Origin: CAKZQX01 sp034435975
GTDB lineage: Bacteria > Chloroflexota > Chloroflexia > Chloroflexales > Chloroflexaceae
NCBI GenBank assembly: GCA_034435975.1
Contig: DAOTWD010000141.1
Coordinates: 1-16,114 of the forward strand
Reading direction: 5' to 3'
DNA length: 16,114 nt
In this document: piece by piece, positions 1-6,756 of the stretch
Layout of the letters: each line of letters starts with the position of its first letter
Numbering within the stretch: position 1 is the stretch's first letter
Translations under genes and position numbers: made by a program
Notes under the pieces: model-generated
Seen by the model: the letters and a program-made list of their open reading frames with translations, nothing else
What the model was told of the DNA's origin: nothing
Databases searched by the model: none

Positions 1-135
1 CATAAACTGGGCGGCACCGCGCAACGCAAGCACCTTGGTGATTGCGGCGGTCAAGGTCGTCTTGCCGTGGTCAACGTGCCCGATGGTGCCGACATTGATA
101 TGCGGTTTCGTGCGCTCGAACTTCTGCTTTGCCAT
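1..135 (-). CDS. tuf: Elongation factor Tu, N-terminal fragment (cut by left edge)
   Basis: Only the first 45 codons are present; the gene continues past base 1. EF-Tu is the GTPase that delivers aminoacyl-tRNA to the ribosomal A site. The visible residues match the canonical EF-Tu amino terminus: a start like MAKQKFERTKPH, then NVGTIGHVDHGKTTLTAAIT, which contains the G1/P-loop GHVDHGKT (residues about 19-26). The start ATG (reverse complement of 133-135) is preceded by a GAGGAA-type ribosome binding site about 9 bases upstream. It lies downstream of rpsL, rpsG, fusA and a methyltransferase gene on the same strand, as in str operons. Here, however, a 366-bp spacer with a terminator-like hairpin separates it from them, so it may have its own promoter or be controlled by read-through. 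Identity is certain; the rest of the protein cannot be assessed. Confidence 0.97.
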   Translation of the reverse strand, partial: MAKQKFERTKPHINVGTIGHVDHGKTTLTAAITKVLALRGAAQFM

Positions 136-194
136 ACGTTACATTCCTCACTTATCAAATGATTATGTACTTCTTCATATCTGTATAGACGAAT

Positions 195-224
195 ACAAAA
201 ATAAGGAGACACGATAGTGTCTCT
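195..224 (-). terminator. Rho-independent-type terminator or attenuator upstream of tuf
   Basis: A perfect 7-bp stem GAGACAC/GTGTCTC (206-212 with 217-223) closes a 4-base loop. Read on the minus strand it is followed at once by CTTATTTTTG, a U-rich run. This is the layout of an intrinsic terminator in the direction of tuf transcription. It sits about 60 bases before the tuf start codon and after the methyltransferase gene. It could end the rpsL-rpsG-fusA-methyltransferase transcript, or act as a regulated attenuator in the tuf leader. The stem is short and only moderately GC-rich, so efficiency is uncertain. Confidence 0.6.
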
Positions 225-272
225 CTGTGTCCCTGCCATGAAAAAAATGGAATTATGGAGAGGCGATGACCC

Positions 273-293
273 GATGAACGCCATCAGTTCATC
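273..293. repeat. Inverted repeat GATGAAC/GTTCATC in the tuf leader
   Basis: Seven-base perfect arms (273-279 and 287-293) flank a 7-base loop. On the tuf-sense strand, one arm overlaps the end of the AAGGAG ribosome-binding-like motif at 293-298, and the loop contains the ATG at 284. A hairpin here would hide the start of the small leader ORF. There is no U-run right after it, so it is not a terminator by itself. Confidence 0.45.
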
Positions 294-501
294 TCCTTGC
301 CAGAATTTTGTACCCGTTCCGGTGGAGAAGGGATCGTGTCCTGCCTGGCGTTTCTTGTATGACTTATGGAGGGCGACTTTGCCCGTGAGCCACGAAGCAA
401 GATTCGCGTGGTTCTATAGCCCTCGCACTCCCTGCGGACGAATGGGTTCCTGAACGGGTGCAGCACATAGCTGCTCGCTTACACTCCTATGCAGTCATAT
501 C

Positions 502-1437
502 TCATGGTTGCCAATGCGCATACAATGCCGTCGAAAGCGGTCGTTGTACCGCGGTATCGACAAGAACCAGTTCCCCCGCTACAACAGTTCCCGCAAAAGA
601 TTGCATAGCAGTTGTCAACACATTGTAGAGCGAAACCGACGAAAAAGTGGTAGCGTAAGCGTTGATAAGAACCCCGACCGGATGTGCAGACAATAGTTGC
701 GTACAATGTGCCATCAGTACCGGCAACGACTCACCCAGACGCCAGATCTCACCTTTAGGCCCACGCCCAAAAACGGGCGGATCCATCACAATCATGTCAT
801 AGCGTGATCCGCGCCGGATTTCGCGTCGCACAAACTTCAACACGTCATCAACGATCCAGCGGATCGGACGATCCTGCAACTGTGAGGCAGACTGGTTAGC
901 CTGGGCCCAACGTACAGCTGGGTGCGAGGCATCAACATGACAGACACGGGCACCTGCAGCAGCGGCACACAACGTCGTTAAACCCGTGTATCCAAACAAT
1001 ACCAACACACTCGGTTGTGTGCGCGCCTGTTGCAACTGTGAACGTAGCCATGCCCAGTGCGCGCTATGCTCGGGAAACACACCAGTGTGCCGAAATGGAG
1101 TCAGGCGTACCCAGAATTTCAAATTGTCATAGTGCAGAGTCCACTGTTCTGGCAGTGAACAACGTTTAATCCACTCTCCGGGGCCCTCGTCACTGCGTGT
1201 GCGCTGAAACCGGGCCTCGGCCGCTGACCAGACACCGGCAGGCAGTGATGGAGACCAGATCGCCTGCGTCTCCGGGCGAACCAGCCGATAAGGGCCAAAC
1301 CGTTCTAATTTCTGACTATCGCCGGAGTCAAGCAACTCATAATCGATCCATGGCGATGGAGTGAGCAAGACCGGGTTAGGGAGTGCAGTTGGCTCTCCTA
1401 CCGTTGCTTGCCCCTGTTTATGTTCACCAGCGGGCAT
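502..1437 (-). CDS. Class I SAM-dependent methyltransferase, RlmI/COG1092-like
   Basis: A 311-residue protein predicted to transfer a methyl group from S-adenosylmethionine, probably to rRNA. The Rossmann core starts near residue 144 with a motif-I equivalent VLVLFGYTGL. An acidic residue, D169, ends strand 2 (VCHVDASHP), and the catalytic-type DPPVFGRGPKGEIW stretch begins at D219. The block HTGVFPEHSAHWAW (117-130) matches the conserved segment before motif I in the RlmI-like family. No N-terminal PUA domain is evident, so it resembles the PUA-less COG1092 members. It starts only 16 bases after the fusA stop, with a GAGAGG site inside the fusA 3' end, so it is almost certainly cotranscribed with fusA. 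That position suggests a translation-related substrate (rRNA, or less likely a translation factor), but the sequence does not identify the target base. Confidence 0.82.
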   Translation of the reverse strand: MPAGEHKQGQATVGEPTALPNPVLLTPSPWIDYELLDSGDSQKLERFGPYRLVRPETQAIWSPSLPAGVWSAAEARFQRTRSDEGPGEWIKRCSLPEQWTLHYDNLKFWVRLTPFRHTGVFPEHSAHWAWLRSQLQQARTQPSVLVLFGYTGLTTLCAAAAGARVCHVDASHPAVRWAQANQSASQLQDRPIRWIVDDVLKFVRREIRRGSRYDMIVMDPPVFGRGPKGEIWRLGESLPVLMAHCTQLLSAHPVGVLINAYATTFSSVSLYNVLTTAMQSFAGTVVAGELVLVDTAVQRPLSTALYAHWQP

Positions 1438-1453
1438 CTATGCCAAAAACCTC

Positions 1454-3550
1454 TCACCCGCCACGCTGTTTCGCAATAATCTCCTGCGCCAGATAGTCAG
1501 GCATTGGCTCGTAGTGATGAAACTCCATCGACGATGTTGCACGCCCCTGGGTTGCCGAACGCAAGTCGGTGGTATAGCCAAACATAGTCGATAACGGAAT
1601 GTAGGCGCGTACTACCTGGGCATTCCCGCGCCCTTCCATCCCTTCGACACGCCCGCGGCGTGAGTTCAAATCACCTAGCACCGTTCCCAGGAATTCTTCT
1701 GGCGTAACAATCTCGACTTTCATAATCGGTTCAAGCAGGATGGGCTTACCCTTACGTACACCCTCCTTCAACGCCATTGAGGCCGCAATCTTGAAGGCCA
1801 TTTCAGACGAATCTACTTCGTGATAGGAACCATCATAGAGCGTTGCCTTGAGATCGACCACGGGATATCCGGCAATTACCCCGGTTTGCATCGCTTCTTT
1901 GATACCGTTTTCGACAGCCGGGATGTATTCTTTGGGAATAACGCCGCCTACAATCGCATTTACAAACTCAAAGCCACTCCCATATTCAAGTGGCTCCAGT
2001 TTAAGCTTGACGTGTCCATACTGGCCCTTACCACCAGATTGACGGACAAAGCGCCCTTCAATATCCACCGGCTGGGTTAACGCTTCACGATACGAAACCT
2101 GCGGCTTGCCCTGGTTCGCGTCCACTTTATATTCACGCCGCATACGGTCGACAATCACCTCGAGATGTAACTCGCCCATACCCTTGATAATCGTTTGTCC
2201 GGTTTCAGCATTCGTATAGACCCGGAAGGTCGGATCTTCTTCGCTCAGACGCGCGAGCGCAACGCCCAGTTTGTCTTGATCGGCCTTGGTTTTGGGTTCA
2301 ATGGCCACCTCAACCACTGGCTCTGGGAAACGAATACTCTCGAGGACAATCGGGTTATCGACATCACAGATCGTATCGCCTGTAGCGCTTTGCTTTGGCC
2401 CGACCAGTGCCGCAATATCACCGGCATAGATTTCCTTTATCTCTTCGCGGTGATTGGCATGCATCTGCACAATGCGTCCCACACGTTCACGCTGCCCACT
2501 GGTGGTATTCAACACATATGAGCCGGTTTCGAGCTTGCCTGAATAAACCCGGAAGTAGGCCAATTTGCCAACATATGGGTCAGCAACGATTTTAAAGATC
2601 AAAGCGCTAAACGGCGCGTCATCGCTCGTCTCGCGGGTAATAAGCTCGACACCTTCATCCCCCATTACCTGCCCCGGAAGAGTGCCCTGTACATATGGGC
2701 GATCCAGAGGCGATGGCAAGTAATCTACCACAGCATCCAGCATTTTTTGGATGCCCTTATTCTTGAGCGCTGAACCACATAGGACGGGGACAAGCTGATT
2801 CTGGATGGTGGCCTTGCGCAACCCGCGCTTAATTTCCTCAACGCTCAAATCCTCGCCCTCAAGATAGAGCAGCATCAACTCATCGTCCGTCTCAGCGACC
2901 ATTTCGATCAGCTCACGACGGGCAGCTGCGGCTTGCTCTCGCATTGCAGCTGGTATCTCAACCACCTGACGGTCACGTCCCAGGTCATCCGTCCAGATAA
3001 CAGCATTGTTCTCGATCAAGTCAACAATACCCTGGAACGATTCCTCAGCACCGATCGGCAACTGGATAACTGTCGGTTTAATACCAAGCCGGCTTTTGAT
3101 CATCGCCACCGTGCGCTCAAAGCTGGCACCAATGCGATCCATTTTGTTCACAAAACAGATACGGGGTACACGATATTTGTCGGCCTGACGCCATACCGTT
3201 TCAGATTGCGGCTCGACGCCGGCAACGGCGTCGAATACCACGACCCCTCCATCAAGAACACGCAGCGAGCGTTCGACCTCAACCGTAAAGTCGACGTGTC
3301 CAGGCGTATCAATAATGTTCACCTGGTGGCCGTTCCAATGAGCGGTGGTTGCAGCAGCGGTAATCGTAATACCTCGCTCCTGCTCCTGCGGCATCCAGTC
3401 CATCACTGCGGTACCTTCGTGAACCTCACCGATCTTATAGGTACGACCTGTGTAGAACAAAATACGCTCAGTTGTCGTCGTTTTTCCCGCATCAATATGG
3501 GCAATAATACCAATATTTCGAATGCGATCCAGTGCAGTCTGGCGTGGCAT
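1454..3550 (-). CDS. fusA: Elongation factor G
   Basis: Translocation GTPase that moves tRNAs and mRNA through the ribosome and takes part in ribosome recycling. The 698 residues match full-length EF-G. The G domain shows G1 AHIDAGKT (17-24), switch I RGITI (59-63), G3 DTPGHVD (81-87) and G4 NKMD (135-138). Later domains are intact, including GKGQYGHV in domain IV and the C-terminal PLSTMFGYTTDLRSATQGR. The ATG has an AGGAG-type site about 12 bases upstream. It is the third gene of the str operon: rpsG ends 233 bases upstream and the methyltransferase begins 16 bases after its stop. The amino terminus (MPRQTALDRIRNIGIIAHIDAGKT) is of the canonical fusA type rather than a tetracycline-resistance paralogue. 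Confidence 0.98.
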   Translation of the reverse strand: MPRQTALDRIRNIGIIAHIDAGKTTTTERILFYTGRTYKIGEVHEGTAVMDWMPQEQERGITITAAATTAHWNGHQVNIIDTPGHVDFTVEVERSLRVLDGGVVVFDAVAGVEPQSETVWRQADKYRVPRICFVNKMDRIGASFERTVAMIKSRLGIKPTVIQLPIGAEESFQGIVDLIENNAVIWTDDLGRDRQVVEIPAAMREQAAAARRELIEMVAETDDELMLLYLEGEDLSVEEIKRGLRKATIQNQLVPVLCGSALKNKGIQKMLDAVVDYLPSPLDRPYVQGTLPGQVMGDEGVELITRETSDDAPFSALIFKIVADPYVGKLAYFRVYSGKLETGSYVLNTTSGQRERVGRIVQMHANHREEIKEIYAGDIAALVGPKQSATGDTICDVDNPIVLESIRFPEPVVEVAIEPKTKADQDKLGVALARLSEEDPTFRVYTNAETGQTIIKGMGELHLEVIVDRMRREYKVDANQGKPQVSYREALTQPVDIEGRFVRQSGGKGQYGHVKLKLEPLEYGSGFEFVNAIVGGVIPKEYIPAVENGIKEAMQTGVIAGYPVVDLKATLYDGSYHEVDSSEMAFKIAASMALKEGVRKGKPILLEPIMKVEIVTPEEFLGTVLGDLNSRRGRVEGMEGRGNAQVVRAYIPLSTMFGYTTDLRSATQGRATSSMEFHHYEPMPDYLAQEIIAKQRGG

Positions 3551-3783
3551 GACGGTATCCTGCTCCTCATAAATATTGGCGCGAATGTACTCACGCTTTC
3601 CCTGATAACGGTTACTCTAACAGGTCGTCGCTGACCAGAAAAAACATCTGGCGACAGGTGCAGATGTTGCCCTAGAAGTCACAGCATGGTGATAGGGTTA
3701 TCACACTCAGGCGATGATCCAGAGTTGGGTGCACCGGATACCAGGAATACCCGATGCCGCCCGCCCGTTCCGACTCCTACGCA
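3551..3783 (-). other. rpsG-fusA intergenic region with two inverted repeats
   Basis: This 233-base gap is long for a str operon. It contains an inverted repeat GTGATA/TATCAC (3689-3704, 4-base loop). It also contains CCAGA/TCTGG (3635-3651), extended by GTCG/CGAC arms (3626-3629 with 3652-3655) around a CTGA bulge. Neither is followed by a U-run on the minus strand, so I do not call a terminator. They may structure the fusA leader or process the mRNA. No ORF here looks real. Confidence 0.4.
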
Positions 3784-4257
3784 TTACAAACGACCATAGT
3801 GCGCAAACGCCCGATTAGCCTCGGCCATTTTATGCACATCTTCCTTGCGCTTGATGGTGCTCCCTGTGTTATTGTAGGCGTCCATCAATTCGGCCGCCAA
3901 CCGCTCGTACATAGGTTTACCACTGCGCGAACGAGCAGCGTTCAAGATCCAGCGCATCGCCAGCGTTGCGCGCCGATCACTCTTCACCTCGACCGGAACC
4001 TGGTAGGTCGCGCCACCCACACGCTTGGGCTTCACTTCTATTGTGGGACTGGCGTTGCGCAACGCCTGCTCAAATATCTCCAGCGGCGCACGCTTCGTTC
4101 GTTCTGCGGCCAGATCCAGGGCCTGATAGACAATGCGCTCGGCCAGACTCTTTTTGCCACGTTGCATCACCTTGTTAATAAATTGCTGTACCGCAACACT
4201 GTTATAGCGCGGGTCTGGTGGCGGAATTCGTTTTACAATTTTTCCTCGACGGGGCAT
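3784..4257 (-). CDS. rpsG: 30S ribosomal protein S7 (uS7)
   Basis: A primary 16S rRNA-binding protein that nucleates assembly of the 30S head and contacts tRNA in the E site. At 157 residues it has the usual bacterial length. It begins MPRRGKIVKRIPPPDP and shows family signatures: VQQFINKVMQRGKKSLAERIVYQAL (22-46 region), ALRNASPTIEVKPKRVGGATYQVP and the C-terminal KMAEANRAFAHYGR. The ATG is preceded by an AGGGATC-type site. It lies 108 bases downstream of rpsL on the same strand, and that gap carries two overlapping hairpins that may regulate this gene (see 4273-4306). S7 is the autoregulatory protein of the str operon in E. coli; whether it is here is inference. Confidence 0.98.
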   Translation of the reverse strand: MPRRGKIVKRIPPPDPRYNSVAVQQFINKVMQRGKKSLAERIVYQALDLAAERTKRAPLEIFEQALRNASPTIEVKPKRVGGATYQVPVEVKSDRRATLAMRWILNAARSRSGKPMYERLAAELMDAYNNTGSTIKRKEDVHKMAEANRAFAHYGRL

Positions 4258-4272
4258 ACTCTGATCCCTATC

Positions 4273-4306
4273 CGCATTGACAATGCGTTAAAAATGATGT
4301 AACGCA
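4273..4306 (-). promoter_or_regulatory. Two mutually exclusive hairpins just upstream of rpsG
   Basis: On the mRNA strand an upstream hairpin pairs TGCGTTA (4306-4300) with TAACGCA (4290-4284). A downstream hairpin pairs CGCATT (4287-4282) with AATGCG (4278-4273) around a GTC loop. Bases 4284-4287 are needed by both, so only one can form at a time. The downstream hairpin ends about 15 bases before the rpsG start codon, next to its ribosome binding site. The rpsL-rpsG gap is where S7 binds to repress its own operon in E. coli, so this is a candidate autoregulatory site by position. Pairing was found by eye; no energies were computed. Confidence 0.45.
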
Positions 4307-4365
4307 AATCACGGTATACATGCCTTCTCACCACACAGCAGCAGAACAACTGAGATCGAGCGACA

Positions 4366-4797
4366 TTAGCGCTTCACCACCTGACTGCCACCTTTCTTCG
4401 TCCCATATTTTGATCGTCCCTGTTTGCGGTTCGACACCCCCTGGGTATCCAGGGTACCACGCACAATGTGATAGCGTACGCCTGGTAAATCCTTGACGCG
4501 TCCTCCACGCACGAGAACAACCGAATGCTCTTGCAGGTTGTGCCCCTCGCCGGGAATATAGGCAGTCACTTCCAGACCATTTGAGAGCCGCACACGCGCA
4601 ATTTTCCGCAAGGCAGAGTTGGGTTTCTTGGGGGTCACTGTACTCACTTTGGTACAAACACCTCGTTTCTGAGGTGAGCCCCTGCCACGGGTCAGTTTGC
4701 CGCGAAGCGAGTTGTAGGTGAAACGCAAGGCTGGTGCTTTGGTTTTCTTGACAACTGGCTTACGCGGCTTGCGCACCAGTTGATTGATTGTCGGCAT
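4366..4797 (-). CDS. rpsL: 30S ribosomal protein S12 (uS12)
   Basis: Decoding-centre protein of the small subunit. The core matches S12 throughout: MPTINQLVRKPRKPVVKKTKAPAL, then KRGVCTKVSTVTPKKPNSALRK, then TAYIPGEGHNLQEHSVVLVRGG, then KDLPGVRYHIVRGTLDTQGV. At 143 residues it is longer than the 123-124-residue E. coli form. The extra length comes mainly from an insertion around residues 26-42 (FTYNSLRGKLTRGRGS) between PAL and the KRGV block, like the longer S12 of many Gram-positive bacteria. The TPKKPNS loop keeps both lysines that mutate in streptomycin-resistant strains. It is the first gene after the strong str promoter, with a long structured leader of about 165 bases and a GGGGG-type ribosome binding site about 13 bases upstream. 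Confidence 0.98.
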   Translation of the reverse strand: MPTINQLVRKPRKPVVKKTKAPALRFTYNSLRGKLTRGRGSPQKRGVCTKVSTVTPKKPNSALRKIARVRLSNGLEVTAYIPGEGHNLQEHSVVLVRGGRVKDLPGVRYHIVRGTLDTQGVSNRKQGRSKYGTKKGGSQVVKR

Positions 4798-4847
4798 TCT
4801 GTTTTCTTGTCCCCCTTCGGGCGCTCAACACAAGCTATATTTCGCAC

Positions 4848-4908
4848 AAAAAAATATACATTGACCCTAGATCTGGTCATAGCGAGGAGCTATGCCTTAG
4901 AAAGGGTC
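4848..4908 (-). terminator. Structured rpsL leader with a U-run: possible attenuator
   Basis: On the mRNA strand, outer arms GACCCT (4908-4903) and AGGGTC (4868-4863) enclose an inner hairpin CATAGC/GCTATG (4894-4889 with 4883-4878), extended by GG/CC. About 9 bases after the outer stem comes a run of seven T (about 4848-4854). The element lies between the mapped promoter and the rpsL start codon, so it would be transcribed in every str mRNA. It resembles an attenuator or protein-binding leader, but the U-run is not directly adjacent to the stem and terminator strength is unknown. Confidence 0.45.
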
Positions 4909-4968
4909 TGTAATCATCTCTTACGTACTTAACATCAAAAGACGTGCACAACCGCACGACGTTATAGC

Positions 4969-4997
4969 AGTATACCATCCTACGATGGGCTTGTCAA
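4969..4997 (-). promoter_or_regulatory. Strong sigma-70-type promoter of the str operon
   Basis: Read on the minus strand, a perfect TTGACA -35 (4992-4997) is followed after exactly 17 bases by TATACT (4969-4974), five of six matching TATAAT. The predicted transcript starts near 4962, giving a leader of about 165 bases before rpsL. It is the best promoter match I found in the window, as expected for ribosomal protein genes. Confidence 0.85.
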
Positions 4998-5073
4998 ATA
5001 TTGTACCCGTGTACGTGTTCACCCGTATCCTGAGAGCGAGGCCATCTTGCCCTCGTATCCCGCAGCGCAACAA

Positions 5074-5153
5074 GGGCGGGACGCCCTCACTCCCAGGATG
5101 GTGGACGCCCTCACTACTCCCAGGATGGTGGACGCCCTCACTCCCAGGATGGT
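5074..5153. repeat. Three-copy tandem repeat (24, 27 and 24 bp)
   Basis: Units lie at 5079-5102, 5103-5129 and 5130-5153. Each begins GGACGCCCTCACT and ends CCCAGGATGGT; the middle copy has an extra three bases (ACT duplicated). The first unit is preceded by GGGC, making a small hairpin GGGCG/CGCCC at 5074-5086. The array lies between the divergent str and tRNA-Arg promoters and overlaps neither. It has the look of a dispersed intergenic repeat. Unit lengths are multiples of three, but the open frames through it have no ribosome binding site and no family resemblance. Confidence 0.9.
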
Positions 5154-5201
5154 GTTTTGCCCAGAGATGAACAGCTCCTATCCATTCAATACTGAACTCT
5201 A

Positions 5202-5230
5202 TCGACAAAGTCCGGCAGATCTGGTACACT
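5202..5230 (+). promoter_or_regulatory. Promoter of the tRNA-Arg gene
   Basis: TCGACA (5202-5207, five of six to TTGACA) and TACACT (5225-5230, four of six to TATAAT) are spaced by exactly 17 bases. The start would be near 5237, about 18 bases before the mature tRNA 5' end, which fits a single-gene tRNA transcript. Confidence 0.7.
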
Positions 5231-5254
5231 AAAAGGCGCGTTGTAGTGCGCTAT

Positions 5255-5328
5255 GCCCCCGTAGCTCAGAAGGATAGAGCAAAGGTTTCCTAAACCTTGT
5301 GTCGGCGGTTCGAGTCCGTCCGGGGGCG
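5255..5328 (+). tRNA. tRNA-Arg (anticodon CCU)
   Basis: A full cloverleaf can be drawn. The acceptor stem is GCCCCCG/CGGGGGC with a G discriminator at 5328. The D stem is GCTC/GAGC, and the anticodon stem AAGGT/ACCTT is perfect. The anticodon loop is TTCCTAA with CCT at 5289-5291. There is a 5-base variable loop, and the T stem GGCGG/CCGTC with loop TTCGAGT has one G-U pair. The 3' CCA is not encoded. CCU reads the arginine codon AGG. The gene has its own promoter at 5202-5230 and converges on the permease gene. I see no clear terminator between 5329 and 5410. Confidence 0.96.
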
Positions 5329-5410
5329 CTGCAGTATGATGTGAGGTTATGTCTGGGCTGGCAGGCCATCAATTGCCCGGTGTTCAGCATCTGGCACAAG
5401 GGTACGAGGC

Positions 5411-6268
5411 TCACCCATTCCGTTTCAGCACCCCGGTACGTCTGGCATAGGCTTCGGCGCGGGCAAAGATCAGTAAGCCGAGCGGGATGGTGACGACCGC
5501 AGTCAGACATACTGGTAGTAAGGCCGTGAACAGCACGTCGCTGAGTGTTGCGCCATGCAGCAAGGCGGCGCGCATCCCCTCGAGCATATACGTTGCCGGT
5601 GAAATAGAGGCCAGTGGCTGTAAGACGGCGGGTAAGACGCTGACCGGGTAGTAGACGCCACTGACGAGCAGCACCAGCGCCTTGATGATATTGGTCATCT
5701 GCAAGCCCTTTTCTGGTGAGAGCAGAGGCAATACTGCGGCCATCAATCCCAACCCGACAAACCCTAGGCTGCCAACCACGAGCATGATCAACATGGTCAA
5801 GAAGTTGGCCCGCTGTACATCTACCTGGAAGAAGATTGAAACAACTGTCAGGATCACGGCGGTATGCAGTGTGCCATAGATTATAGCAAACAGGGCCTGC
5901 CCAGACAGATGCGTCACCCGGTGAATCGGGGCCATGAAGGTGTACTCGATGGTGCCTTCCCAGCGCTCCCACTGGATCGACTCGCTGATCAGGTCAAAGA
6001 CCATCGACAAATAGTGCCAGACCAGGGTGCCGACCATCAAGAACAGAATAAAATCGTTGATCGCGGCAGCAGGAATAGCCTGACCGGTAATCGTTCCGGC
6101 AGCTTTGCCGATAAAGGTAATCGACAGTGCGTTCACAATCGAATAGGCCAGCCAGACCAGCTCCCAGGCCCAGTAGCGTTTGATCAAGTTAAAGTTGCGT
6201 TCGATAAAGGCGTAGGAGCGGCGCAGTTCAGCCGCTAACTCGCCTGATCGTCGGGCTATTGTCGTCAT
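5411..6268 (-). CDS. ABC-2 type transporter permease
   Basis: A 285-residue integral membrane protein of the ABC-2 family, the membrane half of exporters for drugs, polysaccharides or lipids. A hydrophilic, basic N-terminus is followed by about six hydrophobic stretches (near 32-53, 70-92, 125-148, 157-181, 193-213, 243-268). Between the second and third is ERWEGTIEYTFMAPIHR (101-117), the EGT-type cytoplasmic segment that contacts the ATPase. SGVYYPVSVLP (203-213) is also typical. I chose the ATG at 6266-6268 because AAAGGAAAGG lies about 9 bases upstream. The frame is open back to 6442, but that extra 58-residue extension is unlike the family. No ABC ATPase gene lies beside it, so the partner is encoded elsewhere or lost. 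Substrate unknown. Confidence 0.85.
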   Translation of the reverse strand: MTTIARRSGELAAELRRSYAFIERNFNLIKRYWAWELVWLAYSIVNALSITFIGKAAGTITGQAIPAAAINDFILFLMVGTLVWHYLSMVFDLISESIQWERWEGTIEYTFMAPIHRVTHLSGQALFAIIYGTLHTAVILTVVSIFFQVDVQRANFLTMLIMLVVGSLGFVGLGLMAAVLPLLSPEKGLQMTNIIKALVLLVSGVYYPVSVLPAVLQPLASISPATYMLEGMRAALLHGATLSDVLFTALLPVCLTAVVTIPLGLLIFARAEAYARRTGVLKRNG

Positions 6269-6389
6269 AGCGTTGACCTTTCCTTTCTCGCATCTGCTAT
6301 GCCGCAGCGGCACAGTCATATTGGGATCAGCAGCGATGCATGTTACAGGAGCCCACCAGTCGTGCGAACCATCACGAGAGCGATTCTGA

Positions 6390-6418
6390 AGTATATAGTC
6401 AAACAGCGCCCGTCGCAA
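6390..6418 (-). promoter_or_regulatory. Possible promoter of the permease gene
   Basis: Minus-strand TTGCGA (6413-6418, four of six to consensus) and TATACT (6390-6395, five of six) are spaced by 17 bases. The start would be near 6383, leaving a leader of about 115 bases. A moderate match in a region with no upstream gene on this strand close enough for cotranscription. Confidence 0.5.
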
Positions 6419-6756
6419 TAGCACGAGACGTAATCCGGGCATGCAGCGTGTTCACGAGATTGGTAGACCGAGTCAAACCGGGAAGCCAGATATGCCGGCA
6501 CCAGCAATATATCTTTGTGGTGGGTAGGCGAGCTGCAACGTCGTTGCTGATCACCAAGAATAGCATACCACAGGCGTAACGTGGTTTCCTCGGTCTCAGG
6601 TCGCAGATTGTCAGTGGCCGTTCGGGTGGGGAAGTCTAAAAGCGTACTGCGTGTGGACGAAACGTTGTGAATTTTTACGCAAATAGTCCGTAGTGCAACA
6701 GGGGTGTTCACTATGAGTATAGAAGGGTTTCACCCGCTGGAGTGGCTTCAGCCCAA

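Larger units (their letters stand above)
136..501 (-). other. Spacer between methyltransferase gene and tuf, rich in hairpins
   Basis: No convincing gene of normal length lies in these 366 bases and I see no tRNA. On the tuf strand the stretch holds, in order: an inverted repeat around 389-412 (CCACG/CGTGG arms), a strong Shine-Dalgarno-like AAGGAG (293-298) in front of a small ORF start at 284, a 7-bp hairpin (273-293) and a terminator-like hairpin with a U-rich tail (about 195-224). I found no good -35/-10 pair for tuf: TACATAAT lies about 30 bases before the start codon but lacks a matching -35. The likely role is a control region or leader for tuf. Confidence 0.5.

Noticed and set aside
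2933..3634. 233-codon plus-strand open frame
   Set aside because: Lies opposite fusA, which is unmistakable; no ribosome binding site or family resemblance.
5074..5153. CRISPR array
   Set aside because: Units are contiguous with no variable spacers, so this is a tandem repeat.
4921..5232. Open frames on both strands through the tandem repeat (HHPGSEGV-type peptide repeats)
   Set aside because: Created by repeat units that are multiples of three; they overlap the str and tRNA promoters and have no ribosome binding site.
5229..5972. 247-codon minus-strand open frame ending PGRTRTADTRFRKPLLYPSELRG
   Set aside because: Its C-terminal part is the antisense translation of the tRNA-Arg gene, a well-known false protein, and the rest overlaps the permease in another frame.
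6269..6442. 58-residue N-terminal extension of the permease
   Set aside because: No ribosome binding site at the upstream ATG; the extension crosses the candidate promoter and its sequence is unlike the family, whereas ATG 6268 has a good site.
6343..6711. 122-codon minus-strand open frame
   Set aside because: No ribosome binding site, no motif, odd composition, and overlap with the permease promoter; at most a gene remnant.
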